A stretch of 64,000 nucleotides of DNA from Ectobacillus polymachus (GTDB lineage: Bacteria > Bacillota > Bacilli > Bacillales > Bacillaceae_G): the NCBI RefSeq assembly GCF_048159605.1, contig NZ_JBLREB010000003.1, forward strand, positions 62,001 to 126,000. The letters run 5' to 3'. Made by a program: the position numbers and the translations under genes. Under the pieces are notes generated by a model. It worked only from the letters and a program-made list of their open reading frames with translations, did not search any database and was not told the origin of the DNA. This document shows, in pieces, positions 36,001 to 43,621 of the stretch. Each line of letters begins with the position of its first letter. Within the stretch, counting starts at the first letter, position 1.

Positions 36001-36690
36001 TGGACGTATCCATTTCAAGAGGCAACTGAACATCGGGCAAAACAGACAGTTACGGAAATTAAACGAAATTATCAAATTGAAGAAGAAGGCCATACACATA
36101 GAAAGGCTATGACTCCTATTGGAACGAGACCGAGATTTATGGAGCGTAAAGGATTAACAGGTGCTGAATATGGAACGGCAGTTCACCTTGTTATGCAGCA
36201 TGTGCCGCTTATAGAGAATATGTCAACGGAGAGTATAGAAGAATTGCTAGCAAAAATGGTAAATGATGAGCTTCTCACTTACGAGCAGGCTATGTCAATT
36301 ATTCCGCAAGATATCATTGCCTTTTTTCATTCCCCACTTGGTCAGCGTATGCTAAAAGGTAAAACCGAACGGGAAGTTCCATTTTCTATGACGATTGCTG
36401 CTAGTGAATCCTACGCAGATTGGAACGGGATAGAAGAAGAGGTACTGGTGCAAGGGGTTATTGACTGTATGATTGAAGAGGACGATGGCATCGTGCTTAT
36501 CGATTTTAAAACGGATCGCATTACAGGGAAATTTCCCGGCGGCTTTGAGCAGGCAAGTTCAGAGCTGCTAAAGCGCTATGAAATGCAGCTTACTCTTTAT
36601 AGTAAAGCGATTGAAGAAGGACTTCATACTAAGGTGAAGGAAAAATACCTGTACTTTTTTGATGGCCAGCATAGTTTAAAAGTAGAATAG
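33004..36690 (+). CDS. addA: ATP-dependent helicase/nuclease subunit A (AddA)
   Basis: A 1228-aa UvrD-type 3'-5' helicase with C-terminal RecB-like nuclease. Walker A AAAGSGKTAV is near residue 35, motif II VDEYQDTN near 403, motif III GDVKQSIYRFR near 434, motif V MTIHKSKGLEFPVVF near 790 and motif VI VLYVALTRAKEKL near 865. The nuclease motif IVLIDFKTDRI is near 1165. It starts inside the addB 3' end, a common coupling in Bacillus addBA operons. Confidence 0.96.
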   Translation: MTMIPKPAESKWTDEQWKAITEDGQDILVAAAAGSGKTAVLVERIIKKIVTGKQDVDRLLVVTFTNASAQEMKKRIGEALEKELSSHEDSYHLRKQLTLLNRASISTLHSFCLQVIRSYYFMIDIDPGFRIANETEVELVKEEVLGDLLEEQYGTRHNDLFFEVVDMYTSDRGDDDIQTMILHLFKEARAHPNPNAWLDQLVSMYDVTDKTIEDLPYTKALLDDVKRTLQGAYECINRALLLTALPDGPAPRAAVFEDDRNVIHALLDAANHSWEAIYEKMQQVKWTTLPRIKKSDYDEELLNRTDTLRKKAKEMVAKLKEECFSRTPDHFVQDLSKMKPVLAKLIELVKEFSVRFQASKSEKSIVDFTDLEHFCLEILSDSTDETKPSSVALQYREKFMEVLVDEYQDTNMVQERILQLVTKESENGGNLFMVGDVKQSIYRFRLAEPGLFLSKYKRFRADGLNNGMRIDLAKNFRSRNEVLAGTNFIFRQIMGEAVGEIEYDADAELKLGANYPESNSTAAEWIIINQHQEETSEEEDERMEWEASQIEARFLAKRIKEMVASGYEVYDRSANTMRPVSYRDFVILLRSMPWAPTMVEECKQQGIPVYAELSTGYFEATEIHIMMNVLRVIDNPAQDIPLASVLRSPIVGITDEELAKLRIFKKRGTFYQVLLSYLNDGDKGEPLYTKIASFYELLQEWRSFARQQPLSDLIWKVYRETGYYDFVAGLPGGKQRQANLRVLYDRARQYESTSFRGLFRFLRFIERIIDRGDDMGTARALGEQEDVVRIMTIHKSKGLEFPVVFVAGLNRRFNMQDLNKRYLLHKDLGFGSPFIDPNKRIQYKTLPQLAIKRKMKLELIAEEMRVLYVALTRAKEKLILIGTVKDMEASLSKWSDMREQEDWLLPDYVRAGSSCYMDWIGAALLRHKASSSLMEGIEHLNGVVANDPSSWTIHPVEAATLSPSEQLDDVQRSLLDSLQNHSEVDIISDKHEEVIERLTWTYPFQEATEHRAKQTVTEIKRNYQIEEEGHTHRKAMTPIGTRPRFMERKGLTGAEYGTAVHLVMQHVPLIENMSTESIEELLAKMVNDELLTYEQAMSIIPQDIIAFFHSPLGQRMLKGKTEREVPFSMTIAASESYADWNGIEEEVLVQGVIDCMIEEDDGIVLIDFKTDRITGKFPGGFEQASSELLKRYEMQLTLYSKAIEEGLHTKVKEKYLYFFDGQHSLKVE

Positions 36691-36734
36691 CACGCAAAAG
36701 CAATGGTTGGTCCTGGCTTCCTAGAAAGTAGAGG

Positions 36735-36780
36735 GATGAAGAAACTCCCTATTTTTTAGGAAGTTTCACTTTAGATTCAT
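36735..36780. repeat. Degenerate 3' half of a bcr-like repeat
   Basis: The sequence GGGATGA-GAAACTCCC...TAGGAAGTTTCACTTTA matches the right end of the fuller element at 61.07-61.117 kb (GGGATGAGAAACCCCCC...AGGGAAGTTTCACTTTA). It forms a hairpin GAAACTCCCT/AGGAAGTTTC between the convergent addA and gerPF genes. Confidence 0.5.
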
Positions 36781-36863
36781 AAAGATATTTTCAATCATTT
36801 ATATAAAATTGCTTGTTATGATGGTTTTGGGTTATTTGGGGTATGATCGATTTTAGATTAGAA

Positions 36864-37088
36864 TTAGAGAGTTCCTGCAGTAGTTTGATCGTTCACATCT
36901 GGATCAAATGTATTGGTTGCATTAATACCGTTAAATGTATTGACGACAAAGCCTACATTTGACGAACCTGATCCATTAAATGCCTTGGAATTTTCCTTTG
37001 GAGAGACGTTATAGAAATCACCTAAATTAAATTGACCAGAACTCGTTTGTACAATTACATTTCCGACAAATGATGGTATTGTCCTCAC
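36864..37088 (-). CDS. gerPF: Spore germination protein GerPF
   Basis: A 74-aa small protein of the GerPA/GerPF family, needed for normal spore-coat permeability to germinants. It has the core NVIVQTSSGQFNLGDFYNVSPKENSKAF and a serine/glycine-rich GSGSSNVGF stretch. The best available start is GTG at 37088, but the ribosome site lies at or just before that codon. Family members usually begin at the MPS- position, where this gene reads ATA-CCA-TCA (37079). Last gene of gerPABCDEF. Confidence 0.88.
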   Translation of the reverse strand: MRTIPSFVGNVIVQTSSGQFNLGDFYNVSPKENSKAFNGSGSSNVGFVVNTFNGINATNTFDPDVNDQTTAGTL

Positions 37089-37141
37089 CCTCTTATCGTA
37101 TATTCCTGTAAGTAATATATGCCTTGATTTCGGATAATGTG

Positions 37142-37513
37142 TTATTTAATTAAATGTCGTATTTGTAATAGGCGATTATTGCTAAATGTATATTCTACAT
37201 TTCCGATATGGAAAACAGCGGCGCCTTGGATGTAGGTCATATTAATTTGATTAATATGAATAAATGGACATTCCTGAATCGTATGCATTCGTACTTCTTT
37301 TCTTCGAGTGGGTATCGTAATCTCAGTATCTAAAAAGAGCGGATAGGATGCTAGCGGTGGTGTCTCATCTATAGAATATTGATCTGATTCCTGTTGAATC
37401 GCAATACCTCTACTCTTTGCATGAATGGTATTCGTATCGCCTAGCTGCGCAACCGCATCAATACCGAGTGAAGAGATATTGATTTCGTCCACTACTGAAA
37501 ATCGTTTCATCAT
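37142..37513 (-). CDS. gerPE: Spore germination protein GerPE
   Basis: A 123-aa protein (MMKRFSVVDEINISSLG...) characteristic of GerPE in the gerP operon. It is hydrophilic, without signal peptide or membrane helix, and contains a GerPA/PF-like GAAVFHIGNVEYTF segment near residue 95. The ATG at 37513 follows GAGGAGAGG. It lies 14 bases after gerPD. Confidence 0.88.
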   Translation of the reverse strand: MMKRFSVVDEINISSLGIDAVAQLGDTNTIHAKSRGIAIQQESDQYSIDETPPLASYPLFLDTEITIPTRRKEVRMHTIQECPFIHINQINMTYIQGAAVFHIGNVEYTFSNNRLLQIRHLIK

Positions 37514-37527
37514 GCTAAACCTCTCCT

Positions 37528-37722
37528 CTACCTCGGTGTTGTAGGTACGGCTAAAACGGGAGGAACGAATGGCCCCTTTGCTAATGATTCGGGCGGTGTA
37601 TCTAAAATAGAGGACAGGATAATTAAATCTGCATCCCCTACTAGAAATAAGGATGCAGCAGAAGTACCTATCGATTTAATTGTGCCAACCTTGAGTTCAC
37701 AATTGACAACTGTAAAATTCAT
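37528..37722 (-). CDS. gerPD: Spore germination protein GerPD
   Basis: A 64-aa protein (MNFTVVNCELKVGTIKSIGTS...) of the GerPB/GerPD type with a LFLVGDADLIIL core and proline-rich tail. The start at 37722 is eight bases after AAAGGAG. A GTG at 37731 overlaps the gerPC stop and the ribosome site itself, so is less likely. It follows gerPC almost directly. Confidence 0.88.
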   Translation of the reverse strand: MNFTVVNCELKVGTIKSIGTSAASLFLVGDADLIILSSILDTPPESLAKGPFVPPVLAVPTTPR

Positions 37723-37727
37723 GTTAC

Positions 37728-38342
37728 TCACTCCTTTCGGACATGATGAGGTAAATGCTGAATGAATGCTAAAAATGCTTTGTCAATGTCTTGCTTCATA
37801 TTTTGTATAATGACCTCTTTCATATACTCTGGATTGGATGTAATCTCAGGATATGGCTGTATCTGCGATAGATAATAGGGAAGCCGATGCTCGATTTGTT
37901 TTTTAATATCATCTATCATCATTTGGCGGTACACATCATCTAGTGGAGTTCGTTCATTCGTTTCTAGCTGAATAATTCGTTCATAGGCTTCATGAGATAA
38001 GTAACGATTTATTTCTTGAATCAAGTCTTGGTAAAGATCAGGGCTTACTCCTGTTTCAGGATTAACAGTTAGTTTTTCTGTGTCTATATCAAAATCCTCA
38101 ATCATATGTTCTTTTTTAGCAAAAGGAGAAAGACCGATGTTTAATGTGCCACTCAAATTCTCGACCTTTAGTTGATCAAATTTGTATTCTACTTTCCCGA
38201 TAGAGGAGGGAGGATTTCGTTTTAGTCCTTCAATTTCTTCCTTTAATAACAGAACGGCAGCTTCAAGCTCCTCGATTCTTTTTTGTTGCTGCATGAGGGT
38301 TTGCTGAAGCTGCGTAGTAAAGGCAATCCAATCTTGATTCAT
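37728..38342 (-). CDS. gerPC: Spore germination protein GerPC
   Basis: A 204-aa protein with a predicted N-terminal coiled coil (about residues 5-42, QQQKRIEELEAAVLLLKEE) followed by an alpha/beta region. It is the largest gerP product. In B. cereus and B. anthracis loss of GerP proteins slows germinant passage through the coat. The sequence KVEYKFDQLKVENLSGTLNIG near 55 resembles the repeats of the small GerP proteins. Confidence 0.9.
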   Translation of the reverse strand: MNQDWIAFTTQLQQTLMQQQKRIEELEAAVLLLKEEIEGLKRNPPSSIGKVEYKFDQLKVENLSGTLNIGLSPFAKKEHMIEDFDIDTEKLTVNPETGVSPDLYQDLIQEINRYLSHEAYERIIQLETNERTPLDDVYRQMMIDDIKKQIEHRLPYYLSQIQPYPEITSNPEYMKEVIIQNMKQDIDKAFLAFIQHLPHHVRKE

Positions 38343-38377
38343 AACCTACCCTCCTAGCGGTAATAAGTTTACATACT

Positions 38378-38578
38378 TTAATCACCTGTAGGGACAACAG
38401 AAATAATTTGGCCCTTTGCTTTTAATGGGCGAGCTGGTTCTGTAAATCCCCCTGTATTGGAAAATTTGGAAAGGGCTTTTATCGTTCCAGCACTACCTAT
38501 TTGAAAGACGGAGGCAGATGTAACGCTTCCTACACGAAGATTATGGATGATAATACTTTGTTGAACATAAAGATTCAC
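38378..38578 (-). CDS. gerPB: Spore germination protein GerPB
   Basis: A 66-aa protein (MNLYVQQSIIIHNLRVGSV...) with SASVFQIGSAGTIKALSKFSN, typical of GerPB. The start is GTG at 38578, six bases after AAGGGGGA. A longer frame to 38650 would overlap gerPA and has no ribosome site. Confidence 0.9.
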   Translation of the reverse strand: MNLYVQQSIIIHNLRVGSVTSASVFQIGSAGTIKALSKFSNTGGFTEPARPLKAKGQIISVVPTGD

Positions 38579-38591
38579 GATCTTTTCCCCC

Positions 38592-38813
38592 TTAGTACGT
38601 AAAGGATATTGGCTGATCGATGTAATCAGTATCAGATACATTCGTTGCATTTTGATAATTATAAATAGCTACAGTTTCCCCTACATTAAAGGACCCTGAT
38701 CCAGCAATTGTCTTGGCAAAGGAAATCGGACGAATCACGAATACATCGCCAATATGAAATACTCCGCTCGATCCTATATTTACAATATTTACACTTCCAA
38801 CAATAGCAGGCAT
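38592..38813 (-). CDS. gerPA: Spore germination protein GerPA
   Basis: A 73-aa protein (MPAIVGSVNIVNIGSSGVFHIGD...) of the same family as GerPF, with a glycine/serine motif IAGSGSFNVGE near residue 36. It is the first gene of the six-gene operon. A sigma-K-type promoter lies about 35 bases upstream, consistent with mother-cell expression during coat assembly. The ATG follows AAAGGTG. Confidence 0.92.
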   Translation of the reverse strand: MPAIVGSVNIVNIGSSGVFHIGDVFVIRPISFAKTIAGSGSFNVGETVAIYNYQNATNVSDTDYIDQPISFTY

Positions 38814-38848
38814 GGATGTACACCTTTCATCAAAGTGATTCTTATAGG

Positions 38849-38878
38849 TATTGTATGGGCATTTTCCTAAGAATGTGT
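38849..38878 (-). promoter_or_regulatory. Sigma-K-type promoter of the gerP operon
   Basis: On the minus strand, CATACAATA (38857-38849) is a perfect match to the sigma-K -10 CATANNNTA. A -35 AC (38876-38875, within ACAC) lies 17 bases upstream. gerP is a known late mother-cell operon. Confidence 0.75.
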
Positions 38879-38902
38879 ATAAAAATTTGAAAAAGAAAAG
38901 AA

Positions 38903-38941
38903 GATGACGGAACTGAAGTACGATGTACTCGTTCCGTCATC
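38903..38941 (-). terminator. Terminator of yisI
   Basis: GATGACGGAAC (38903-38913) pairs perfectly with GTTCCGTCATC (38931-38941). On the minus strand the stem is followed by TTCTTTTCTTTTTC. Confidence 0.8.
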
Positions 38942-39018
38942 TATCCTTTTATAGAGAAATACAATTGTTACACTTAAATATCTATATAATTAGTTTGGTT
39001 AAGAGGAAGAGCTTTGTT

Positions 39019-39180
39019 TTATTTTTTACTGTTTTTCGACTCGAGTTGTGTAAGTAATAGCATATTTAAGAGCTTGTCTAATTCTTGACTGCAACTAATG
39101 GTTACATCAGCTGACATCCCATATTGATTAACCAAGTTCCTCATCATTTCTCGTTTTTCTTCAATTGCTTGTAGTAACAT
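39019..39180 (-). CDS. yisI: Spo0E-family aspartyl-phosphate phosphatase (YisI-like)
   Basis: A 53-aa protein, MLLQAIEEKREMMRNLV..., with the family signature SQELDKLL at residues 31-38. Such proteins dephosphorylate Spo0A~P and so delay sporulation; B. subtilis YisI does this and lies beside gerP, as here. Two short helices are predicted. A GGAG site is eight bases upstream of the ATG at 39180, and a strong terminator lies downstream. It is a single-gene unit. Confidence 0.87.
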   Translation of the reverse strand: MLLQAIEEKREMMRNLVNQYGMSADVTISCSQELDKLLNMLLLTQLESKNSKK

Positions 39181-39498
39181 GTTATTGGCTCCATCTCTTT
39201 GTGATAATAAAGAGTCGTTTTTTTCATTCTTTGGTACTTATATACTCTATTATACAAGTTTACCTTCAAAAGAAAATAGTTTCGCTAAAAGCGGATAGGA
39301 TTCTACATCTTTTAGCAATATAGTGATTTAAGATAATGTAAAGTAGCAACTACTGACGAAACAAGCAGGATTTTGTGTCATCTCATTCGAAGATTAATAA
39401 AGTAAAACTTCCCCAAAGTAGGGGTTCTTCTGTCTATAAATACAGGGAAAGAATAGCATGAGTTATCGAATGAAAGAAAGATCATGGGGGTGTGATTG

Positions 39499-40401
39499 AT
39501 GAGATTTGTAACAGTTAAAAAGGGTGAAACGACATTTGTAGGGGTAGTAGACGATACAGTAACAAAGGTGGTTTATTTACAAGAAGCGCAGCAGGAAATG
39601 ATGGGAAAAGTTCGTATTCCAAATACGATGATTGAATGTATAGAAGCGGGTGACGATTTTCTTACGCAAGCAGAAGAAGTAGTGAAATGGACCTATGAGC
39701 AACCACAGCCAATTGGTTTGTATAATATAGAAGAGATCACGCTGCTGGCACCGATCCCGTATCCACGGAAAAATATTATGTGTATTGGTAAAAATTACCG
39801 AGAACACGCTATTGAAATGGGAGGGGTTACGGATATCCCAGAGTATCCTCTATTTTTTACGAAGGCACCTACAACTGTAATTGGACATGGCAGCTATATT
39901 GCAAGTCATCAAGCTGTAACGGATCAAGTGGATTATGAGGGTGAGCTTGCTATTATTATTGGAAAACGTGGAACTGCTATTTCTAAGGAAGATGCTTATT
40001 CCTATGTATTTGGTTATACCATCATTAATGATGTAAGTGCACGTGACTTACAAAGTCGTCATAAACAATATTTTCTAGGAAAAAGCTTAGATACATTTTG
40101 TCCAATTGGACCGGTCATCATTCACCAATCTAGCATTGCAAATCCACACGATTTGACAATTGAAACAAAAGTGAACGGAGAGGTTCGGCAATCCTCTCAT
40201 ACATCGAAAATGATGTTTGACATTCCAACTATTCTATCGGTCTTAAGCCAAGGCATGACATTGGAGCCAGGTGATATTATTTCAACAGGAACACCAGAAG
40301 GAGTTGGAAAAGGATTTCAACCACCTCGATATTTAAAAACGGGAGATGTAATTGAAATAACGGTAGAAAATATCGGGACATTAGTAAACGAAGTAAAATA
40401 G
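39499..40401 (+). CDS. yisK: Fumarylacetoacetate hydrolase-family protein YisK
   Basis: A 300-aa FAH-fold enzyme. The conserved metal-binding segment with YEGELAIIIGKRG is near residue 154, preceded by CIGKNYREHAIEMG near 95, and followed by INDVSARDLQ near 180 and STGTPEGVG near 260. B. subtilis YisK is an oxaloacetate decarboxylase and has been linked to Mbl and cell shape. ATG 39499 follows GGGGGTG; TTG 39496 is in frame. The neighbourhood (gerP, yisI, asnO) matches. Confidence 0.9.
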   Translation: MRFVTVKKGETTFVGVVDDTVTKVVYLQEAQQEMMGKVRIPNTMIECIEAGDDFLTQAEEVVKWTYEQPQPIGLYNIEEITLLAPIPYPRKNIMCIGKNYREHAIEMGGVTDIPEYPLFFTKAPTTVIGHGSYIASHQAVTDQVDYEGELAIIIGKRGTAISKEDAYSYVFGYTIINDVSARDLQSRHKQYFLGKSLDTFCPIGPVIIHQSSIANPHDLTIETKVNGEVRQSSHTSKMMFDIPTILSVLSQGMTLEPGDIISTGTPEGVGKGFQPPRYLKTGDVIEITVENIGTLVNEVK

Positions 40402-40415
40402 GATTCAGTAGTAGT

Positions 40416-40460
40416 GAGGGATAAAAAAGAACGGGTTTTGACCGTTCTTTTTTATCCCTC
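40416..40460. terminator. Bidirectional terminator between yisK and yisN
   Basis: A 20-bp perfect stem: GAGGGATAAAAAAGAACGG (from 40416) pairs with CCGTTCTTTTTTATCCCTC (to 40460). U-rich on both strands. Confidence 0.9.
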
Positions 40461-40480
40461 TACTTTTGAGAAGGTTCACC

Positions 40481-41035
40481 TTATTCATTTTCAATCATTT
40501 TCGTTTCTCCATCAGCACGTGTAAAGATAAAGGTATCCTTACCTTCGTTACTATGGTGAACATAATGATGATGAAGAGAACAAACGAGATCTCCATTATC
40601 GTAGAGTATAAAATTAACTCCTTGATTTGGAATTTGGTTACGTATAAATTGCATACTATTATGACAGAATAAGCAATCATATAGGGAATATTCAAAAGCT
40701 TTAAGAGAACTTGCAAGTGCAAGAAAGGATGAATCGGATAGCCCTTTCAACCATTCTTCATAGGAATAGAGAAGCTTTTTTGGAACGCGAAGAGTATCTC
40801 TGTTTTGCAGCTTATACAGTATATTTTCTATTTTTATCATGTCATTTTCATAGATATGGGCAGGTATCCAATGATGTTCATATAATATTTCAAATCCATC
40901 CTGTACGATTTCTGACAATAAGCTTGCTTCCTCACTTTCTTCTTCAAAAAAAATCCATTCTGTATTTATATGTTCAATACTGCCGATTGTATAGGCACGA
41001 TGTTGATTTCGCATGATTTGATAACGATTTATCAT
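40481..41035 (-). CDS. yisN: DUF2777-family protein YisN
   Basis: A 184-aa soluble protein matching the position and sequence of YisN next to asnO. A CxxC pair (DCLFCHNSM near residue 118) and SLHHHYVHH near 153 suggest a metal site. No function is known. The ATG at 41035 follows AGGAGG. It is transcribed toward yisK, sharing the terminator. Confidence 0.78.
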   Translation of the reverse strand: MINRYQIMRNQHRAYTIGSIEHINTEWIFFEEESEEASLLSEIVQDGFEILYEHHWIPAHIYENDMIKIENILYKLQNRDTLRVPKKLLYSYEEWLKGLSDSSFLALASSLKAFEYSLYDCLFCHNSMQFIRNQIPNQGVNFILYDNGDLVCSLHHHYVHHSNEGKDTFIFTRADGETKMIENE

Positions 41036-41139
41036 ATATGATCCTCCTTTGACATTATTTACTGGTATCGACAGTTTTTCAATAATTTATAACGTGTGTG
41101 AACGTTTGTATGGATGTGGGCATACAATGGAACCAACTT

Positions 41140-41295
41140 GCAAGGTGATGCTGCCGTTACGTGAAACAACCTTCTTTTAGCAATTTACGGGTGGCCGGAT
41201 TTTTCTATAGTGAATACCTAAGTAGGGACTGGCTGCCGTAAAAGAAAAGGTTAGCCCTAGCCTCCACATTGGGAAAACAACTTACTTAAGGAAAG
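41140..41295. repeat. Divergent bcr-like repeat upstream of asnO
   Basis: TTTACGG and CCGTAAA flank an arm, and the right part (AAGTAGGGACTGGCTGCCGTAAAAG, then GGTTAGCCCTAGCCTCCAC, read in two pieces) parallels the fuller copy at 61.02-61.08 kb (AAGTGGGGGACAACTGCCCG, TAAAAG, then CTAACCCTAGGTGGGG). No ORF in the 290-base gap. Confidence 0.4.
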
Positions 41296-41324
41296 TTAAA
41301 ATAAAAATAGAAAGGATGAAGGGT

Positions 41325-43172
41325 ATGTGTGGCATTACAGGTTGGGTAGAGTATACACGTTCTGTTTTAAATGAACGGGAAACGGTAGAAAAAATGACAC
41401 AGACGCTTTCAAAACGGGGGCCTGATGATACAAACATACAGGCATTTACACACGCCATATTTGGTCATAAACGTTTAGTCGTTGTGGATCCAGAGGGTGG
41501 AAAGCAGCCGATGACAAGAGGCGAAGATGATTTCTACACGATTTGTTATAATGGTGAGCTATATAACACCGAGGATATTCGTAGTGAGCTTCTAAAAAAA
41601 GGATATACATTTCAAGGACATTCCGATACAGAAGTATTACTAGCCTCGTATATAGAATGGAAGGAAGATTGTGTAGATTATTTAAATGGCATTTTTACAT
41701 TTGCCATTTGGGATGCAAAGAGAGAGCAAATATTTCTTGCTCGTGACAGACTTGGTGTAAAACCGTTATTTTACAAACAAGATGGAGACCGCTTGCTATT
41801 TGGTTCTGAGATAAAAGCTATTCTAGCCCACCCGGATGTGCGTGCAGAAGTAACTTATGAAGGACTAGCGGAAGTGCTCGGCTTAGGACCTTCTCGTTCT
41901 CCGGGGCATGGTGTATTTCGCGGGATACATGAGCTTCGTCCCGGGCATGCTCTTTCATTTTCGAAAGAGGGCTTACGTATTTGGCGTTATTGGAATGTTG
42001 TAAGTCGAAAGCATACAGATACGTTTGAAGAAACGGTATTCAATGTTCGTTTCTTATTGCAAGATGCAATTACAAGACAACTCGTATCTGATGTGCCTCT
42101 ATGTACGTTTCTGTCCGGCGGGGTTGATTCGAGCGCTATTACAGCAATTGCAGCGAAGGCCTATGCACGTGATGGGAAAGGTCCTCTTCATACGTATTCT
42201 ATTGATTATGAAGGAAATGATATGTACTTTAAGTCAAATTCCTTTCAGCCAAACAGTGATGGATATTGGATAGATATTATGTCAGATCGTTTTCAGACGA
42301 ATCATCATCGCTGTGTGATTCATAATGAAGAACTGGCCGCTCATTTAACGGAAGCTGTTTTGGTTCGAGATCTACCTGGAATGGCTGATGTTGATTCTTC
42401 ACTGCTATGGTTTTGTAAAGAAATAAAGAAGGACTTCGTTGTCGGGTTGTCTGGAGAATGTGCGGATGAAATATTTGGCGGGTATCCGTGGTTCCATCAC
42501 CAAGATGCCAGAGAGATTCATTCCTTTCCGTGGATGCGATCTACAGAGGCGAGGGAAGCATTGCTAAACCAAACTTGGCGAAAGAGGTTGAAATTGCGTG
42601 ATTATGTGCTAGCGCGCTATGAAGAATCGGTGAAGGAAACGCCTCAGTTAGACGGAGAAACGCCGCTTGAGGCGAAGCGCCGTGAATTATTTTATATAAA
42701 TATGATTTGGTTTATGACAACGCTTCTTGATCGAAAGGATCGTATGAGCATGGGGGCAAGCTTAGAAGTACGCGTTCCTTTTGCTGATCATAGATTGGTT
42801 GAATATGTATGGAACGTCCCATGGGAAATGAAAATGCATCAGGGCAGAGAAAAAGGGTTGCTTCGAAAAGCACTCGAAGGAGTGTTACCTGATGAAGTGT
42901 TATATCGTAAGAAAAGTCCGTATCCGAAAACGCATAACCCCTTTTATACAAAAGCAGTTGTTAATTGGCTGAAGGAGGTTCTTTTAAATAAGAGCAGTAT
43001 GCTGCATGAGCTGTTTGATTCTAAGCAGCTGCAAAATCTTATCGATTCAGAAGGAACTGCCTTTTCTACTCCGTGGTTTGGCCAGCTCATGACCGGCCCG
43101 CAGCTGCTTGCTCATCTTGCACAGCTAGATGTATGGTTTAACCAATACAATATTTCGATTATAGAATCATAA
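41325..43172 (+). CDS. asnO: Asparagine synthetase (glutamine-hydrolysing) AsnO
   Basis: A 615-aa enzyme converting aspartate and glutamine to asparagine. The N-terminal class II glutaminase domain starts MCGITGW; Cys2 must be the processed nucleophile, which fixes ATG 41325 over the in-frame ATG at 41316. The PP-loop FLSGGVDSSA is near residue 262, with GLSGECADEIFGGYPW near 372. In B. subtilis AsnO acts in sporulating cells. The gene stands alone, with a terminator. Confidence 0.94.
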   Translation: MCGITGWVEYTRSVLNERETVEKMTQTLSKRGPDDTNIQAFTHAIFGHKRLVVVDPEGGKQPMTRGEDDFYTICYNGELYNTEDIRSELLKKGYTFQGHSDTEVLLASYIEWKEDCVDYLNGIFTFAIWDAKREQIFLARDRLGVKPLFYKQDGDRLLFGSEIKAILAHPDVRAEVTYEGLAEVLGLGPSRSPGHGVFRGIHELRPGHALSFSKEGLRIWRYWNVVSRKHTDTFEETVFNVRFLLQDAITRQLVSDVPLCTFLSGGVDSSAITAIAAKAYARDGKGPLHTYSIDYEGNDMYFKSNSFQPNSDGYWIDIMSDRFQTNHHRCVIHNEELAAHLTEAVLVRDLPGMADVDSSLLWFCKEIKKDFVVGLSGECADEIFGGYPWFHHQDAREIHSFPWMRSTEAREALLNQTWRKRLKLRDYVLARYEESVKETPQLDGETPLEAKRRELFYINMIWFMTTLLDRKDRMSMGASLEVRVPFADHRLVEYVWNVPWEMKMHQGREKGLLRKALEGVLPDEVLYRKKSPYPKTHNPFYTKAVVNWLKEVLLNKSSMLHELFDSKQLQNLIDSEGTAFSTPWFGQLMTGPQLLAHLAQLDVWFNQYNISIIES

Positions 43173-43174
43173 TA

Positions 43175-43207
43175 AAAAGAGCTGTGGTTTCCTGCCACAG
43201 CTCTTTT
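43175..43207. terminator. Terminator between asnO and glnK
   Basis: AAAAGAGCTGTGG (43175-43187) pairs with CCACAGCTCTTTT (43195-43207). Confidence 0.85.
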
Positions 43208-43230
43208 CTCGGAACTTTATGGGTTTCACT

Positions 43231-43593
43231 TTATTTTTCGTCTTGCAGAGCGTCACAGCCTTCTTCGCCTGTGCGAATTTTAATTGCGTTGTTAAGCTCA
43301 TAGATAAAGATTTTACCGTCGCCAGGTTTACCGGTATTTAATACACGTTTTGCTGTATCGACAACATCCTTTACCGGTACCTTACATACAACGATTTCGA
43401 TTTTTAAGCGTTCATGCATTGTTATTTCACGCTGAACACCACGATATACTTCAGTGAATCCTTTTTGTAAGCCGCAGCCTAGTACATGGCTTACGGTAAT
43501 ACCACTAACTCCAATTTTCGCTAATTCTTGTTTGAATTCCTCAAATTTAGTTGGACGTGTAATAATTTCGATTTTAGTAAGTGTTTCACTCAT
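43231..43593 (-). CDS. glnK: PII-family nitrogen regulatory protein GlnK (NrgB)
   Basis: A 120-aa PII signal protein that in Bacillus binds the AmtB transporter and TnrA. PII features include TEVYRGVQREITMHERLKIE (T-loop, residues 47-66) and the C-terminal GKPGDGKIFIYEL. The position of the uridylylated Tyr51 of enteric GlnB is Arg55 here, consistent with the lack of uridylylation in Bacillus. It lies 28 bases downstream of nrgA in the same operon. Confidence 0.93.
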   Translation of the reverse strand: MSETLTKIEIITRPTKFEEFKQELAKIGVSGITVSHVLGCGLQKGFTEVYRGVQREITMHERLKIEIVVCKVPVKDVVDTAKRVLNTGKPGDGKIFIYELNNAIKIRTGEEGCDALQDEK

Positions 43594-43621
43594 CGTATAT
43601 CACTCTCTTCTTCATAATAGA

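Noticed and set aside
36864..38813. The run of small glycine/serine-rich proteins as a novel system
   Set aside because: Order and sequences match the known gerPABCDEF spore-coat operon.
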